From assembly GCA_030637665.1 (NCBI GenBank), contig DAOWGA010000320.1, positions 1 through 7,143 on the forward strand: 7,143 bases of DNA, given 5' to 3'. Below the pieces are notes generated by a model. It saw only the letters and a program-made list of their open reading frames with translations. It searched no databases and had not been told where the DNA came from. The position numbers were made by a program, and so were the translations under genes. Positions 1 to 6,096 of the stretch are shown here, piece after piece. Every line of letters begins with the position of its first letter. Positions within the stretch are counted from its first letter, which is position 1. This stretch comes from Lysobacterales bacterium (lineage in GTDB: Bacteria; Pseudomonadota; Gammaproteobacteria; Xanthomonadales; SZUA-36).

Positions 1-40
1 AACTTCGCAAAAAGTGGATGGAAAATGATTCCTGGATAAA

Positions 41-64
41 CTCCATTCCCTGAGTTAAATGGAG
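41..64 (-). terminator. Stem-loop, possible terminator of leftward operon
   Basis: CTCCATT (41-47) and AATGGAG (58-64) form a perfect 7 bp stem with a 10 nt loop. Read on the minus strand, the stem is followed by TTTATCC, which is only a short U-rich tail. Together with the hairpin at 74-100 it is a plausible end for transcripts leaving the hydrolase gene about 110 nt upstream. The low GC of the stem and the poor U-tract make it a weak intrinsic terminator. Confidence 0.35.
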
Positions 65-73
65 AAAACAGTA

Positions 74-100
74 GCCGGCTTTCCTGGGTTATAGGCCGGC
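74..100 (-). terminator. GC-rich stem-loop, possible terminator
   Basis: Two copies of GCCGGC (74-79 and 95-100) can pair, with two further inner pairs including one G-U, around a loop of about 11 nt. On the minus strand the stem is followed by TACTGTTTT, a partly U-rich tail. It is the first strong stem after the hydrolase stop and could terminate the operon. GCCGGC is itself palindromic, so part of this signal could be coincidental. Confidence 0.35.
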
Positions 101-173
101 GCACAATAAAACGCGGCCGCCCTACCCGACTGAGCTGCAGCCTGCGTTTCGCCTGGCTATGCCGTTGCCTGGA

Positions 174-1016
174 TTAAATAACTGCCCCGGCTTCAGCCGG
201 CCGCAGTGGGTTCTCTTTGCCATGCACCATCCAGTCCGGGTACCAGTTGTGGAACAGTGGCTTCATCCATAATTTGGGCTTGAAGGGCCGCCATTCACCT
301 TCAGGCTGGGCCAGGCGGTCGGCGAGTGCCATCAGCACCCTGGGGTTAAAACCCAGACCCAGGTGGCTACCTCCAACATGGATATTCTCGACGTCATAAC
401 GGTCGGATAACTCAACCGTGCTCTGCCAGGCTACGATGCCATCTCCTCGCGTGTACAGCGCTGTGGTCGGCATCGGGGGCGGTTCGGCCATGTGTTGCAG
501 AAATTCATTCGGGATATCTCTGTACGGCACTTCGCTGAACAGGTTGAATATGCGGTGAATGTTGCTGGAGGTGGGATGCCCGCGGAACGGACTGCCCATG
601 GAAACGACCTGGCGCACGATATCAGGCATTTCACGGGCCAGTTCACGCGCATAAACGCCACCCAGGCTCCAGCCTACCAGGCTGATTTTTTCACCGTAGC
701 GCTCCACCAGTTCGGTGACCCGCTCGCGCATGCCATAATGCAGTTTAAAGCTGTAGCCCATGTTATAGCCCAGCTTCCAGCGATGGGCGCGATAGCCGAG
801 GTCCGCTAAGTATCGCCGCAACGGCTGGGTAGACCGTGAACTGGCCAGGAAACCGGGCAAAACCAGCACCGGGTGGTTATCCCCTTGCGGCAGAAATTTC
901 TGCAGCCTGAACATGGGAATCATTGCCGCCGCATCGTAAACTGCCCTTGATTCCAGCAGCATCAGTAATTTGGATGGCCGGTGTGAATGGTCGATCAGAT
1001 CTTTTGGCCTGTTCAA
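174..1016 (-). CDS. Alpha/beta hydrolase, esterase/lipase-like, paired with WS/DGAT
   Basis: This 280-residue protein has the alpha/beta hydrolase fold and probably cleaves an ester or acylglycerol; the substrate is unknown. The visible catalytic set is the nucleophile elbow GWSLGG with Ser117, a likely acid Asp192 in TRGDGIVAW, and His218 in GGSHLGLG. An oxyanion-hole segment, VLPGF, lies near 52-56. No signal peptide is clear, so it is probably cytoplasmic or loosely membrane-associated. The start is TTG, overlapping the TGA of the acyltransferase gene by 4 nt (TTGA). A purine-rich ribosome site, GAAGGGGAAGAAG, sits just upstream, while the next in-frame ATG (residue 19, 960-962) has no such site. 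The overlap predicts translational coupling with the acyltransferase, which suggests the two act on the same lipid pool; that link is inference. The fold is certain and the specificity is not. Confidence 0.9.
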   Translation of the reverse strand: MNRPKDLIDHSHRPSKLLMLLESRAVYDAAAMIPMFRLQKFLPQGDNHPVLVLPGFLASSRSTQPLRRYLADLGYRAHRWKLGYNMGYSFKLHYGMRERVTELVERYGEKISLVGWSLGGVYARELAREMPDIVRQVVSMGSPFRGHPTSSNIHRIFNLFSEVPYRDIPNEFLQHMAEPPPMPTTALYTRGDGIVAWQSTVELSDRYDVENIHVGGSHLGLGFNPRVLMALADRLAQPEGEWRPFKPKLWMKPLFHNWYPDWMVHGKENPLRPAEAGAVI

Positions 1017-2563
1017 GAGTCTTCTTCCCCTTCAAGTGATTCAATTGCCGCATCCAGGGCCCGCGCCGCCGCGTGAAATTCGCCAAGCGGATCGTCTTCA
1101 TCAGAAGCAGCCCGTGTGTCCACCCTGTTTTCTCTGTCCGCGGACTGCAGCTCAAGCTGCCCGGCCGCGTCTTCCAGGTCATTCAATGACTGCTCGAAAC
1201 ACTCCGCCAGTTTTTCCGGGTCTGGAACCATGTCCTGGCATGAGGTGATACCTATGGATATTCTTCCGGCATAACTGAAAATCACCAGGAGCAGACCCAG
1301 GCCATCGAGAATAGGCGCCATACCATAAATGCGACTGATCTTCGCACCGGCAACATACAGTGGAACAGGGGGGCCCGGCACATTGGTAATCGTCACATTG
1401 AAGAACGGACGGTGATGCCCCCCCAGGCGGGTGCGAGTGTACACACGCGCTGCAGCGGCCAGCGTTTCAGAAGGAATAAACTCGGTAATCAGGTTGGCCG
1501 GTATGGCGCTGGAGTGGATTTTGGAGCTCTGTGTATTGTCGTGAATGCAGCGCAGGCGTTCCAACGGATTTTCCATATCCGTAGCCAGTCCCACCAGCAT
1601 TGCCGAAACCTGGTTTCCCTCCTCACCTTTTTGTCGTTGTTCGCGAACCGAGATTGGCGCCATAGCAACCAGGGCCTTGACAGGCAGCAGGTCATTGTGC
1701 GACCGATAGCTCCGCAGCCCGCCGGCACAGACCGAAAGAATGACGTCGTTCACCGTGGCGCCCGGCACAGCAGAGCGCAGGGCTTTGACGCGGTTGAAAT
1801 CGAAGTCCATACCCCGGTACATGCGGCGCGAAGCGATAGGTCCGTTGAATACCGAAGGGGGCGCAGACATCAGGCGAGGCGGCGGATTGAGTCTGCGGAT
1901 TCGTTTGTCGCCCTGCACACGAATGGTGCCGCTCGCCGCCTTGCCGACGAAACCTGCCAGGTCCAGGGCCTTGTGGCCGATGTTTCCCCATGACCTGGTA
2001 ATAAGGCCCAGGGTGGAAGGCAGATCTTCCGCTTTCCATTCGTCCTCACCTTCGATCTGCCGGAGTTGCGGTGAGAGGTCCAGTAGCGCGGTCATCATTT
2101 CAGTCGCTGCACCGCCATCCACAGAAGCGTGATGGACTCGGGTAATCAGGGCGCAGGATCCGGGCGCCAGCCCCGGCACGGTGTCGAGCCCCTCGACGAA
2201 ATTCAATTCCCACAGAGGGCGCTCACGATCCAGTTCGCGGCTCCAGATATCCGCCGCCAGTTGCATCAACTCGTCTTCCCCACCCGGTTCGGGCAAGGCC
2301 AGTCGCGGCAAATGTACATCCAGGTCAAACGCCGGGTCATTGATCCAATAAGGATGGGACAGCCCCCAGGGGACTTCCACCAGGCGCTGGCGAAACACTT
2401 TTGAACATTGCAGGCGGCCGCCAACCAGCGCATGCCAGCTTGCATAGCCGAAACCGGGCGGTGCATCAGCGGCATTGATGGTGTAGATGCCGCCAATGGC
2501 CATTGGACTGTGTTCACTTTCCAGGTAGAGGAAAGTAGCGTCCATTGCTGACAACATTTTCAT
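1013..2563 (-). CDS. Wax ester synthase/diacylglycerol acyltransferase (WS/DGAT)
   Basis: This 516-residue bifunctional acyltransferase joins acyl-CoA to a fatty alcohol or to diacylglycerol, giving wax esters or triacylglycerol at the inner membrane or lipid-droplet surface. The N-terminus (LSAMDATFLYLE, 4-15) is typical. The catalytic motif HHASVDG lies at 144-150, with His145 the expected general base and Asp149 present. Other family landmarks are PLWE (116-119), the ND pair in ATVNDVILS (269-277), GNQVS (316-320), TNVPGP (393-398) and PDPEKL (447-452). After about residue 470 an acidic tail of about 45 residues extends beyond the usual end of the family. The ATG start lies 5 nt after the DUF2189 stop with only a weak ribosome site, so it is probably translated by coupling. 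The stop overlaps the hydrolase start. The family is secure; substrate preference cannot be read from sequence. Confidence 0.96.
   Translation of the reverse strand: MKMLSAMDATFLYLESEHSPMAIGGIYTINAADAPPGFGYASWHALVGGRLQCSKVFRQRLVEVPWGLSHPYWINDPAFDLDVHLPRLALPEPGGEDELMQLAADIWSRELDRERPLWELNFVEGLDTVPGLAPGSCALITRVHHASVDGGAATEMMTALLDLSPQLRQIEGEDEWKAEDLPSTLGLITRSWGNIGHKALDLAGFVGKAASGTIRVQGDKRIRRLNPPPRLMSAPPSVFNGPIASRRMYRGMDFDFNRVKALRSAVPGATVNDVILSVCAGGLRSYRSHNDLLPVKALVAMAPISVREQRQKGEEGNQVSAMLVGLATDMENPLERLRCIHDNTQSSKIHSSAIPANLITEFIPSETLAAAARVYTRTRLGGHHRPFFNVTITNVPGPPVPLYVAGAKISRIYGMAPILDGLGLLLVIFSYAGRISIGITSCQDMVPDPEKLAECFEQSLNDLEDAAGQLELQSADRENRVDTRAASDEDDPLGEFHAAARALDAAIESLEGEEDS
1021..1033 (-). 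promoter_or_regulatory. Purine-rich RBS supporting TTG start of hydrolase
   Basis: On the minus strand GAAGGGGAAGAAG precedes the TTG at 1016 by 4 nt, and its GGGGA core lies about 9 nt upstream of that codon. It falls inside the acidic C-terminal codons (EGEED) of the acyltransferase gene. It favours the TTG over the downstream ATG at 962. Confidence 0.55.
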
Positions 2564-2568
2564 CTTGA

Positions 2569-3387
2569 TTACTTGATCTCAGGCAGAGTCGGCCAATCTT
2601 GCGTGTCAAGCGCAGCCCGGTAACCGTGCCAGGTCGCGTAGCCCAGTACGGGAATGATGACAATGAATGCGAACATAGCGGTAATGAAACCGATCGCTGT
2701 AAAAATGACGACCAGTGCGGCCCAGCCTGACATGGTCCAGCGATTTCTCAGGACCGCGTTGATACTGGAAACCACGGCAGTAACCACGTCCACATCGCGA
2801 TTGGCAATGAATGGAAGTGAAAACACACTGGCGGAGAAAGTGATGGATGCGAAGATGGAGCCGACCGCGGAGCCCACACCCAGGTACAACATCAAGTCCT
2901 GCAATTCCACCTTGCCATCGGATGGGAAAAAAATATGCACCATGGTCCCGGCCCGTGCCCACAGCAGGAAGATCATCAGCAGCACAATGGTAAAAACCAG
3001 GGAATTGGCGAAGGGCTTGCGCGCAGCCTTCAGTGTCTGACCCAGGGTAGGTTTGTTGCCCAGGCAAATTTGCCTGCTGACCGAATACAGCGCAAAGGCG
3101 AGCAATGGAGCGACGAATATGAAACCGGAGAGCACGCTCAGCAACAGGACCCATCCCCCTATTTTCCACGAAGCATAGGTAATGACTGTGGACAGGAACC
3201 AGGCAAACAGGCCCCAGGCGAGGCTGAGTCCGGGCGCTCTACGAAAATCCTGCCAACCACCTTTCAGCCATTCCAGCGGCTCCTTCGGGTCAAGGTCACG
3301 GCAAGGCGCAACGAAGGGTTTGGGCGCATCTTCTGGCCTGTTATCGGCGATATTCGTTCCGCCTTGATCTGGATGTTCGCCTGTCAT
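2569..3387 (-). CDS. DUF2189-family integral membrane protein
   Basis: This 272-residue polytopic inner-membrane protein belongs to the DUF2189 family of predicted membrane proteins, whose function is not known. A polar N-terminal segment of about 50 residues (GWQDFRRAPGLSLAWG at 44-59) leads into hydrophobic spans at roughly 53-73, 77-103, 128-152, 164-193 and 219-250, some long enough to cross twice. Recognisable family features are APLLAFALYSVSR (93-105), SLPFIANRDVDVVTAV (190-205) and GYATWHGYRA (249-258). I chose the ATG at 3385-3387 because GGAG lies 4 nt upstream. A TTG 30 nt further up (3415-3417) is the only longer option and would overlap the possible promoter. The gene ends 5 nt before the WS/DGAT start, so the two are almost certainly co-transcribed. 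A role in lipid handling is only guilt by association. Confidence 0.88.
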   Translation of the reverse strand: MTGEHPDQGGTNIADNRPEDAPKPFVAPCRDLDPKEPLEWLKGGWQDFRRAPGLSLAWGLFAWFLSTVITYASWKIGGWVLLLSVLSGFIFVAPLLAFALYSVSRQICLGNKPTLGQTLKAARKPFANSLVFTIVLLMIFLLWARAGTMVHIFFPSDGKVELQDLMLYLGVGSAVGSIFASITFSASVFSLPFIANRDVDVVTAVVSSINAVLRNRWTMSGWAALVVIFTAIGFITAMFAFIVIIPVLGYATWHGYRAALDTQDWPTLPEIK

Positions 3388-3416
3388 TTTGCTCCGAGCT
3401 GAGAAACTACGCGCCA

Positions 3417-3446
3417 ATCATGTTCCATAATGGTGCCTGAAATCAA
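3417..3446 (-). promoter_or_regulatory. Weak possible promoter of DUF2189-WS/DGAT-hydrolase operon
   Basis: In the 82 nt gap between the two upstream minus-strand genes, TTGATT (3441-3446) and CATGAT (3417-3422) are 18 nt apart on the minus strand. Each matches 4 of 6 bases of the sigma-70 -35 and -10 consensus. A transcript from here would start near 3410, giving a short leader to the ATG at 3387. This is a weak match; read-through from the upstream gene is equally possible. Confidence 0.3.
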
Positions 3447-3469
3447 ATTACTGGCCTCGAAATTCCGGC

Positions 3470-4087
3470 TCAACTCCGTTCCTCAACCAGGATATCCTGT
3501 AGGTAGACAATCTCGCAGGAGCCGCCACCCGTATCGTTCCGGCTTAGCGAAGTACGCCAGCGCCAGCCGGAATCGCCATCGATGTCAACCAATTGCCCGC
3601 GCAACTGCACGATGTCGCCCCTCCTGATTTTCTTCAACTTCTTCCTGACCCAGTCATTTGCCGGGATCATGTGCATATTGCCACTGTTCTGAATGATGGC
3701 CTGGTCGGGAATCGGCGCCGGCAATTCGTATCGGGTGTAGTACCAGCGTCCGCTCTGCTTGATGGAAATTCTGTCCAGTACTGCCTGGTCTGACATCACG
3801 CCCCAACCCAGCGCCAGGTCCACCGGAGACAGGTCGGCCTCATCTCCCCAGCTGTAATCCTCCCTCGAAAGCACGCGGGCCCGGATCTGGATATCGGCCC
3901 GGGGCTTCAGGCGATAGCTATCGATAGTGACTATCGCACTGTTTTCAAGATCCACTTGCGATGGTCGTTCGGGTACCAGTATTCCGGGTGGATGTTCAAT
4001 CTCACGCATCGACCAGTCGCGTAAGACCATGCCGGCCAGCAGGACCAGAGCGACAACCAGGATTTTTTTTGTTTCTATTCCAAACAT
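3470..4087 (-). CDS. Conserved N-terminally anchored protein of unknown function
   Basis: This 205-residue protein belongs to no named family I can identify. It has a short basic start (MFGIETKK), one hydrophobic segment at about 9-22 (ILVVALVLLAGMVL) and a soluble remainder, so it is probably inner-membrane anchored and facing the periplasm. The segments PPGILVPERPSQ (33-44), DLSPVDLALGWGVMSD (85-100), QSGRWYYTRYELPAPIP (111-127), NMHMIPAND (137-145) and RRGDIVQLRGQLVDIDG (155-171) look like the conserved core of a gammaproteobacterial hypothetical family. The GDIVQLRG part resembles a small beta-barrel strand pattern, which is speculation. I start at the ATG at 4085-4087, preceded by AAGGAA about 12 nt upstream. 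The longer ATG at 4165 would add 26 residues ahead of the anchor and would overlap the divergent promoter. An A8 run sits in codons 6-9. The gene is divergent from the yheS-like gene. Confidence 0.8.
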   Translation of the reverse strand: MFGIETKKILVVALVLLAGMVLRDWSMREIEHPPGILVPERPSQVDLENSAIVTIDSYRLKPRADIQIRARVLSREDYSWGDEADLSPVDLALGWGVMSDQAVLDRISIKQSGRWYYTRYELPAPIPDQAIIQNSGNMHMIPANDWVRKKLKKIRRGDIVQLRGQLVDIDGDSGWRWRTSLSRNDTGGGSCEIVYLQDILVEERS

Positions 4088-4108
4088 CCGCTGTGAAATT
4101 CCTTGAGG

Positions 4109-4135
4109 TTTCCTTACTCTGTCCAAGGATATAAT
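4109..4135 (+). promoter_or_regulatory. Sigma-70-type promoter of the yheS-like gene
   Basis: A perfect TATAAT -10 box lies at 4130-4135. The -35 is poor: TTTCCT at 4109-4114 with a 15 nt spacer is the best fit at normal spacing, and TTGAGG at 4103-4108 is 21 nt away. Transcription would begin near 4142, leaving a leader of about 29 nt before the GTG at 4171. The reverse complement contains TATTAT (4131-4136), so a divergent minus-strand promoter could use the same AT-rich patch. Confidence 0.5.
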
Positions 4136-4170
4136 AGCGCCCCATCGTTTATAGCAGAAATTCATTAGCC

Positions 4171-6090
4171 GTGTTAAGCCTGAACCAGATCAGCCTGCGC
4201 CGCGGGCGCAAGTTATTGTTTGAAAATGTCAGCTTCCAGGCTCATTCCCGGCAGCGGATGGGCCTGATCGGCGCCAATGGCAGCGGTAAAACCTCCTTAT
4301 TCTCAATGTTGCTGGGCCAGCTCGAACCTGACGGCGGTGAACTTTACCTGAATCCGAGTGACGAAATCGCTCACGTGGCCCAGGAAAGCCCCAGCGACCC
4401 AGGCTCCGCCCTGAATTACGTGATGGACGGCGACAGCGAACTGCGTGAAATCCAGGCTGCCATCGCGGCAGAGGAAACAGATGGTGACGGACACGGCGCC
4501 AATGTGCACAAGCTGTATGAGCGGATGGAAACAATTGACGGCTTCAGCGCGGAAGCACGTGCCGCCCGCTTGCTGCACGGCCTGGGTTTTCTGGGTGACA
4601 GCATCCAAAATGCTGTTAGCTCATTTTCTGGCGGCTGGCGCATGCGCCTCAACCTGGCCCGAGCCCTGATGTGCCGTTCGGATGTCCTGCTGCTGGACGA
4701 ACCAACCAACCATCTCGATCTGCCCGCCATCTTGTGGCTGGAGCGCTGGCTGAAACGCTACGAGGGCATCTTGCTGGTAATTTCGCATGACCGCGATTTC
4801 CTGGACGGGGTGTGCACACGTATTGCCCACATCGAGCACCACGGAGTTCGCCTGTACAGCGGCAACTACAGTGAATTTGAAAAACTGCGAACTCAACAGC
4901 TCGCGCAGCAACAGGCCCTTTATGCACGTCAGCAAAAGGAAATGAAACATATACAGAGCTACGTGGACCGCTTCCGCTACAAGGCATCAAAAGCCCGCCA
5001 GGCCCAGAGCAGGCTGAAGATGCTGGAACGTATGGCGCTGATTGCCCCGGCGCATGTCGACTCGCCCTTTCGTTTCCATTTTATGGAGCCAAAAAAGCAG
5101 CCCCAACATTTGTTGAGGCTAAAGGATGCCGCAGTCGGATATGCCGATAGTGACCAGGGGCCAGTTTTAAGCGAGATCAACCTGAGCCTGGTTTCCGGCG
5201 ACCGGATCGGTCTGCTGGGAGTGAATGGCGCCGGCAAGTCCACCCTGGTCAAAGCTCTGGCCAGCGGCAGCACCCTGCTCGCAGGTGAACGCCTGCTCAG
5301 CAAGGACACCAAAATTGGCTATTTCGCGCAGCACCAGCTGGACCTGTTAAACCCGGAACAAAGCCCGGTCGATCACCTGCGGCTCTATGCGCCGGGTGAG
5401 CGCGAATCGGAACTGCGCAATTACCTGGGGCGCTTTGGCTTCAGCGGCGAGCGCATTTTTGATCCGGTGGCGCCGTTTTCCGGTGGCGAGAAAGCACGTC
5501 TCGCTCTGGCCCTGATGATCCGCCAGCAGCCCAATCTGCTCCTGCTCGACGAACCCACCAACCACCTGGATCTCGAAATGCGCCAGGCATTGAGCGTGGC
5601 ACTGATTGAATACAGTGGCGCCCTGGTGGTGATCTCCCACGACCGTCACCTTCTGCGCAGCGTGTGTGATGAACTCTTGATCGTTCACGACGGCATAGTA
5701 GACCGATTCAAACTCAGTCTGGATGAGTACCCGGCCTGGCTCAAAGACCAAACCATTCGCGAAGGCCAGGTGGACGGCGCAGAGGCGCGCAGCGAAAGCC
5801 CAAACCGGCAAAGCAACCGGAAGCAAGCCCGCCAGCAGGAAGCCCGGCGGCGCCAGCGTCTGAAACCCCTGCTCGACCAGATTCGCAAGATCGAAAAACA
5901 ACTGGCGTCGAACCGCATGGAACTGGAGATGCTGGAAAAAAGCCTGGCTGATGAAACTCTTTACACCGACCTTGCCCGTAAAGACGAACTGACCCGGATG
6001 GTCAAACAGCAAGGCTCACTGAAAAGCGGAATCGATACCCTGGAGTGGGAATGGCTGGAGGCCAGCGAAGCACTGGAAAAGGCTGAGTAA
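4171..6090 (+). CDS. yheS: ABC-F family ATPase, YheS type
   Basis: This 639-residue ABC-F protein has two ATPase domains and no membrane segments; ABC-F proteins bind the ribosomal E site and modulate translation rather than transport. Domain 1 has Walker A GANGSGKT (34-41), signature SGGWR (153-157), Walker B with DEPTNHLD (176-183, Glu177) and switch His206. The inter-domain linker is about 235-300, ending in IAPAHVDSPFRF (291-302), which matches Escherichia coli YheS as I recall it. Domain 2 has GVNGAGKST (350-358), SGGEK (437-441), DEPTNHLD (460-467, Glu461) and His490. A charged coiled-coil tail runs from about 545 to 639. The length is close to E. coli YheS (637). The start must be GTG: the frame is closed by TAG at 4135-4137 with no ATG between, and there is no clear ribosome site. 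The exact cellular role of YheS is not settled. Confidence 0.95.
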   Translation: MLSLNQISLRRGRKLLFENVSFQAHSRQRMGLIGANGSGKTSLFSMLLGQLEPDGGELYLNPSDEIAHVAQESPSDPGSALNYVMDGDSELREIQAAIAAEETDGDGHGANVHKLYERMETIDGFSAEARAARLLHGLGFLGDSIQNAVSSFSGGWRMRLNLARALMCRSDVLLLDEPTNHLDLPAILWLERWLKRYEGILLVISHDRDFLDGVCTRIAHIEHHGVRLYSGNYSEFEKLRTQQLAQQQALYARQQKEMKHIQSYVDRFRYKASKARQAQSRLKMLERMALIAPAHVDSPFRFHFMEPKKQPQHLLRLKDAAVGYADSDQGPVLSEINLSLVSGDRIGLLGVNGAGKSTLVKALASGSTLLAGERLLSKDTKIGYFAQHQLDLLNPEQSPVDHLRLYAPGERESELRNYLGRFGFSGERIFDPVAPFSGGEKARLALALMIRQQPNLLLLDEPTNHLDLEMRQALSVALIEYSGALVVISHDRHLLRSVCDELLIVHDGIVDRFKLSLDEYPAWLKDQTIREGQVDGAEARSESPNRQSNRKQARQQEARRRQRLKPLLDQIRKIEKQLASNRMELEMLEKSLADETLYTDLARKDELTRMVKQQGSLKSGIDTLEWEWLEASEALEKAE

Positions 6091-6096
6091 CTATGG

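Larger units (their letters stand above)
1..173. other. Non-coding left flank, end of leftward operon
   Basis: No convincing gene lies here. The leftward alpha/beta hydrolase gene stops at 174-176, and this stretch is its 3' flank. It holds two inverted repeats, annotated separately, and a NotI-type palindrome (GCGGCCGC, about 113-120). A plus-strand frame enters from the left edge and stops at 51-53 after 16 codons. That could be the tail of a convergent gene, but it is too short to judge. Confidence 0.5.

Noticed and set aside
3..53. Plus-strand frame entering from the left edge, 16 codons to a TGA at 51-53
   Set aside because: It could be the tail of a convergent gene, but 16 residues give no recognisable signal and chance open frames of this length are common.
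187..200. CCGGC/GCCGG stem with a 4 nt loop near the hydrolase stop, followed by TTATTT on the minus strand
   Set aside because: Only 5 bp, lies inside the last codons before the stop, and the T-rich part is short and separated by several bases; better explained by the coding sequence.
1412..1993. 193-codon plus-strand frame opposite the WS/DGAT gene
   Set aside because: It is antisense to a well-matched gene, has a low-complexity Arg/Ala-rich product and no recognisable motif.
3388..3417. 10-residue extension of DUF2189 from a TTG at 3415-3417
   Set aside because: The ATG at 3387 has a GGAG site directly upstream, while the TTG has no clear ribosome site and falls in the possible -10 region.
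4088..4165. 26-residue N-terminal extension of the anchored protein (ATG at 4165)
   Set aside because: It puts polar residues ahead of the signal anchor, overlaps the TATAAT of the divergent gene, and a better-placed ATG with AAGGAA upstream exists at 4087.
5347..6012. 221-codon minus-strand frame opposite the yheS-like gene
   Set aside because: It lies wholly antisense to the second ATPase domain and coiled-coil tail, with no family features of its own.
4171..6090. ABC transporter ATP-binding subunit or antibiotic-resistance ABC-F
   Set aside because: There is no permease gene nearby, and the inter-domain linker and C-terminal tail match YheS rather than known resistance ABC-F proteins.
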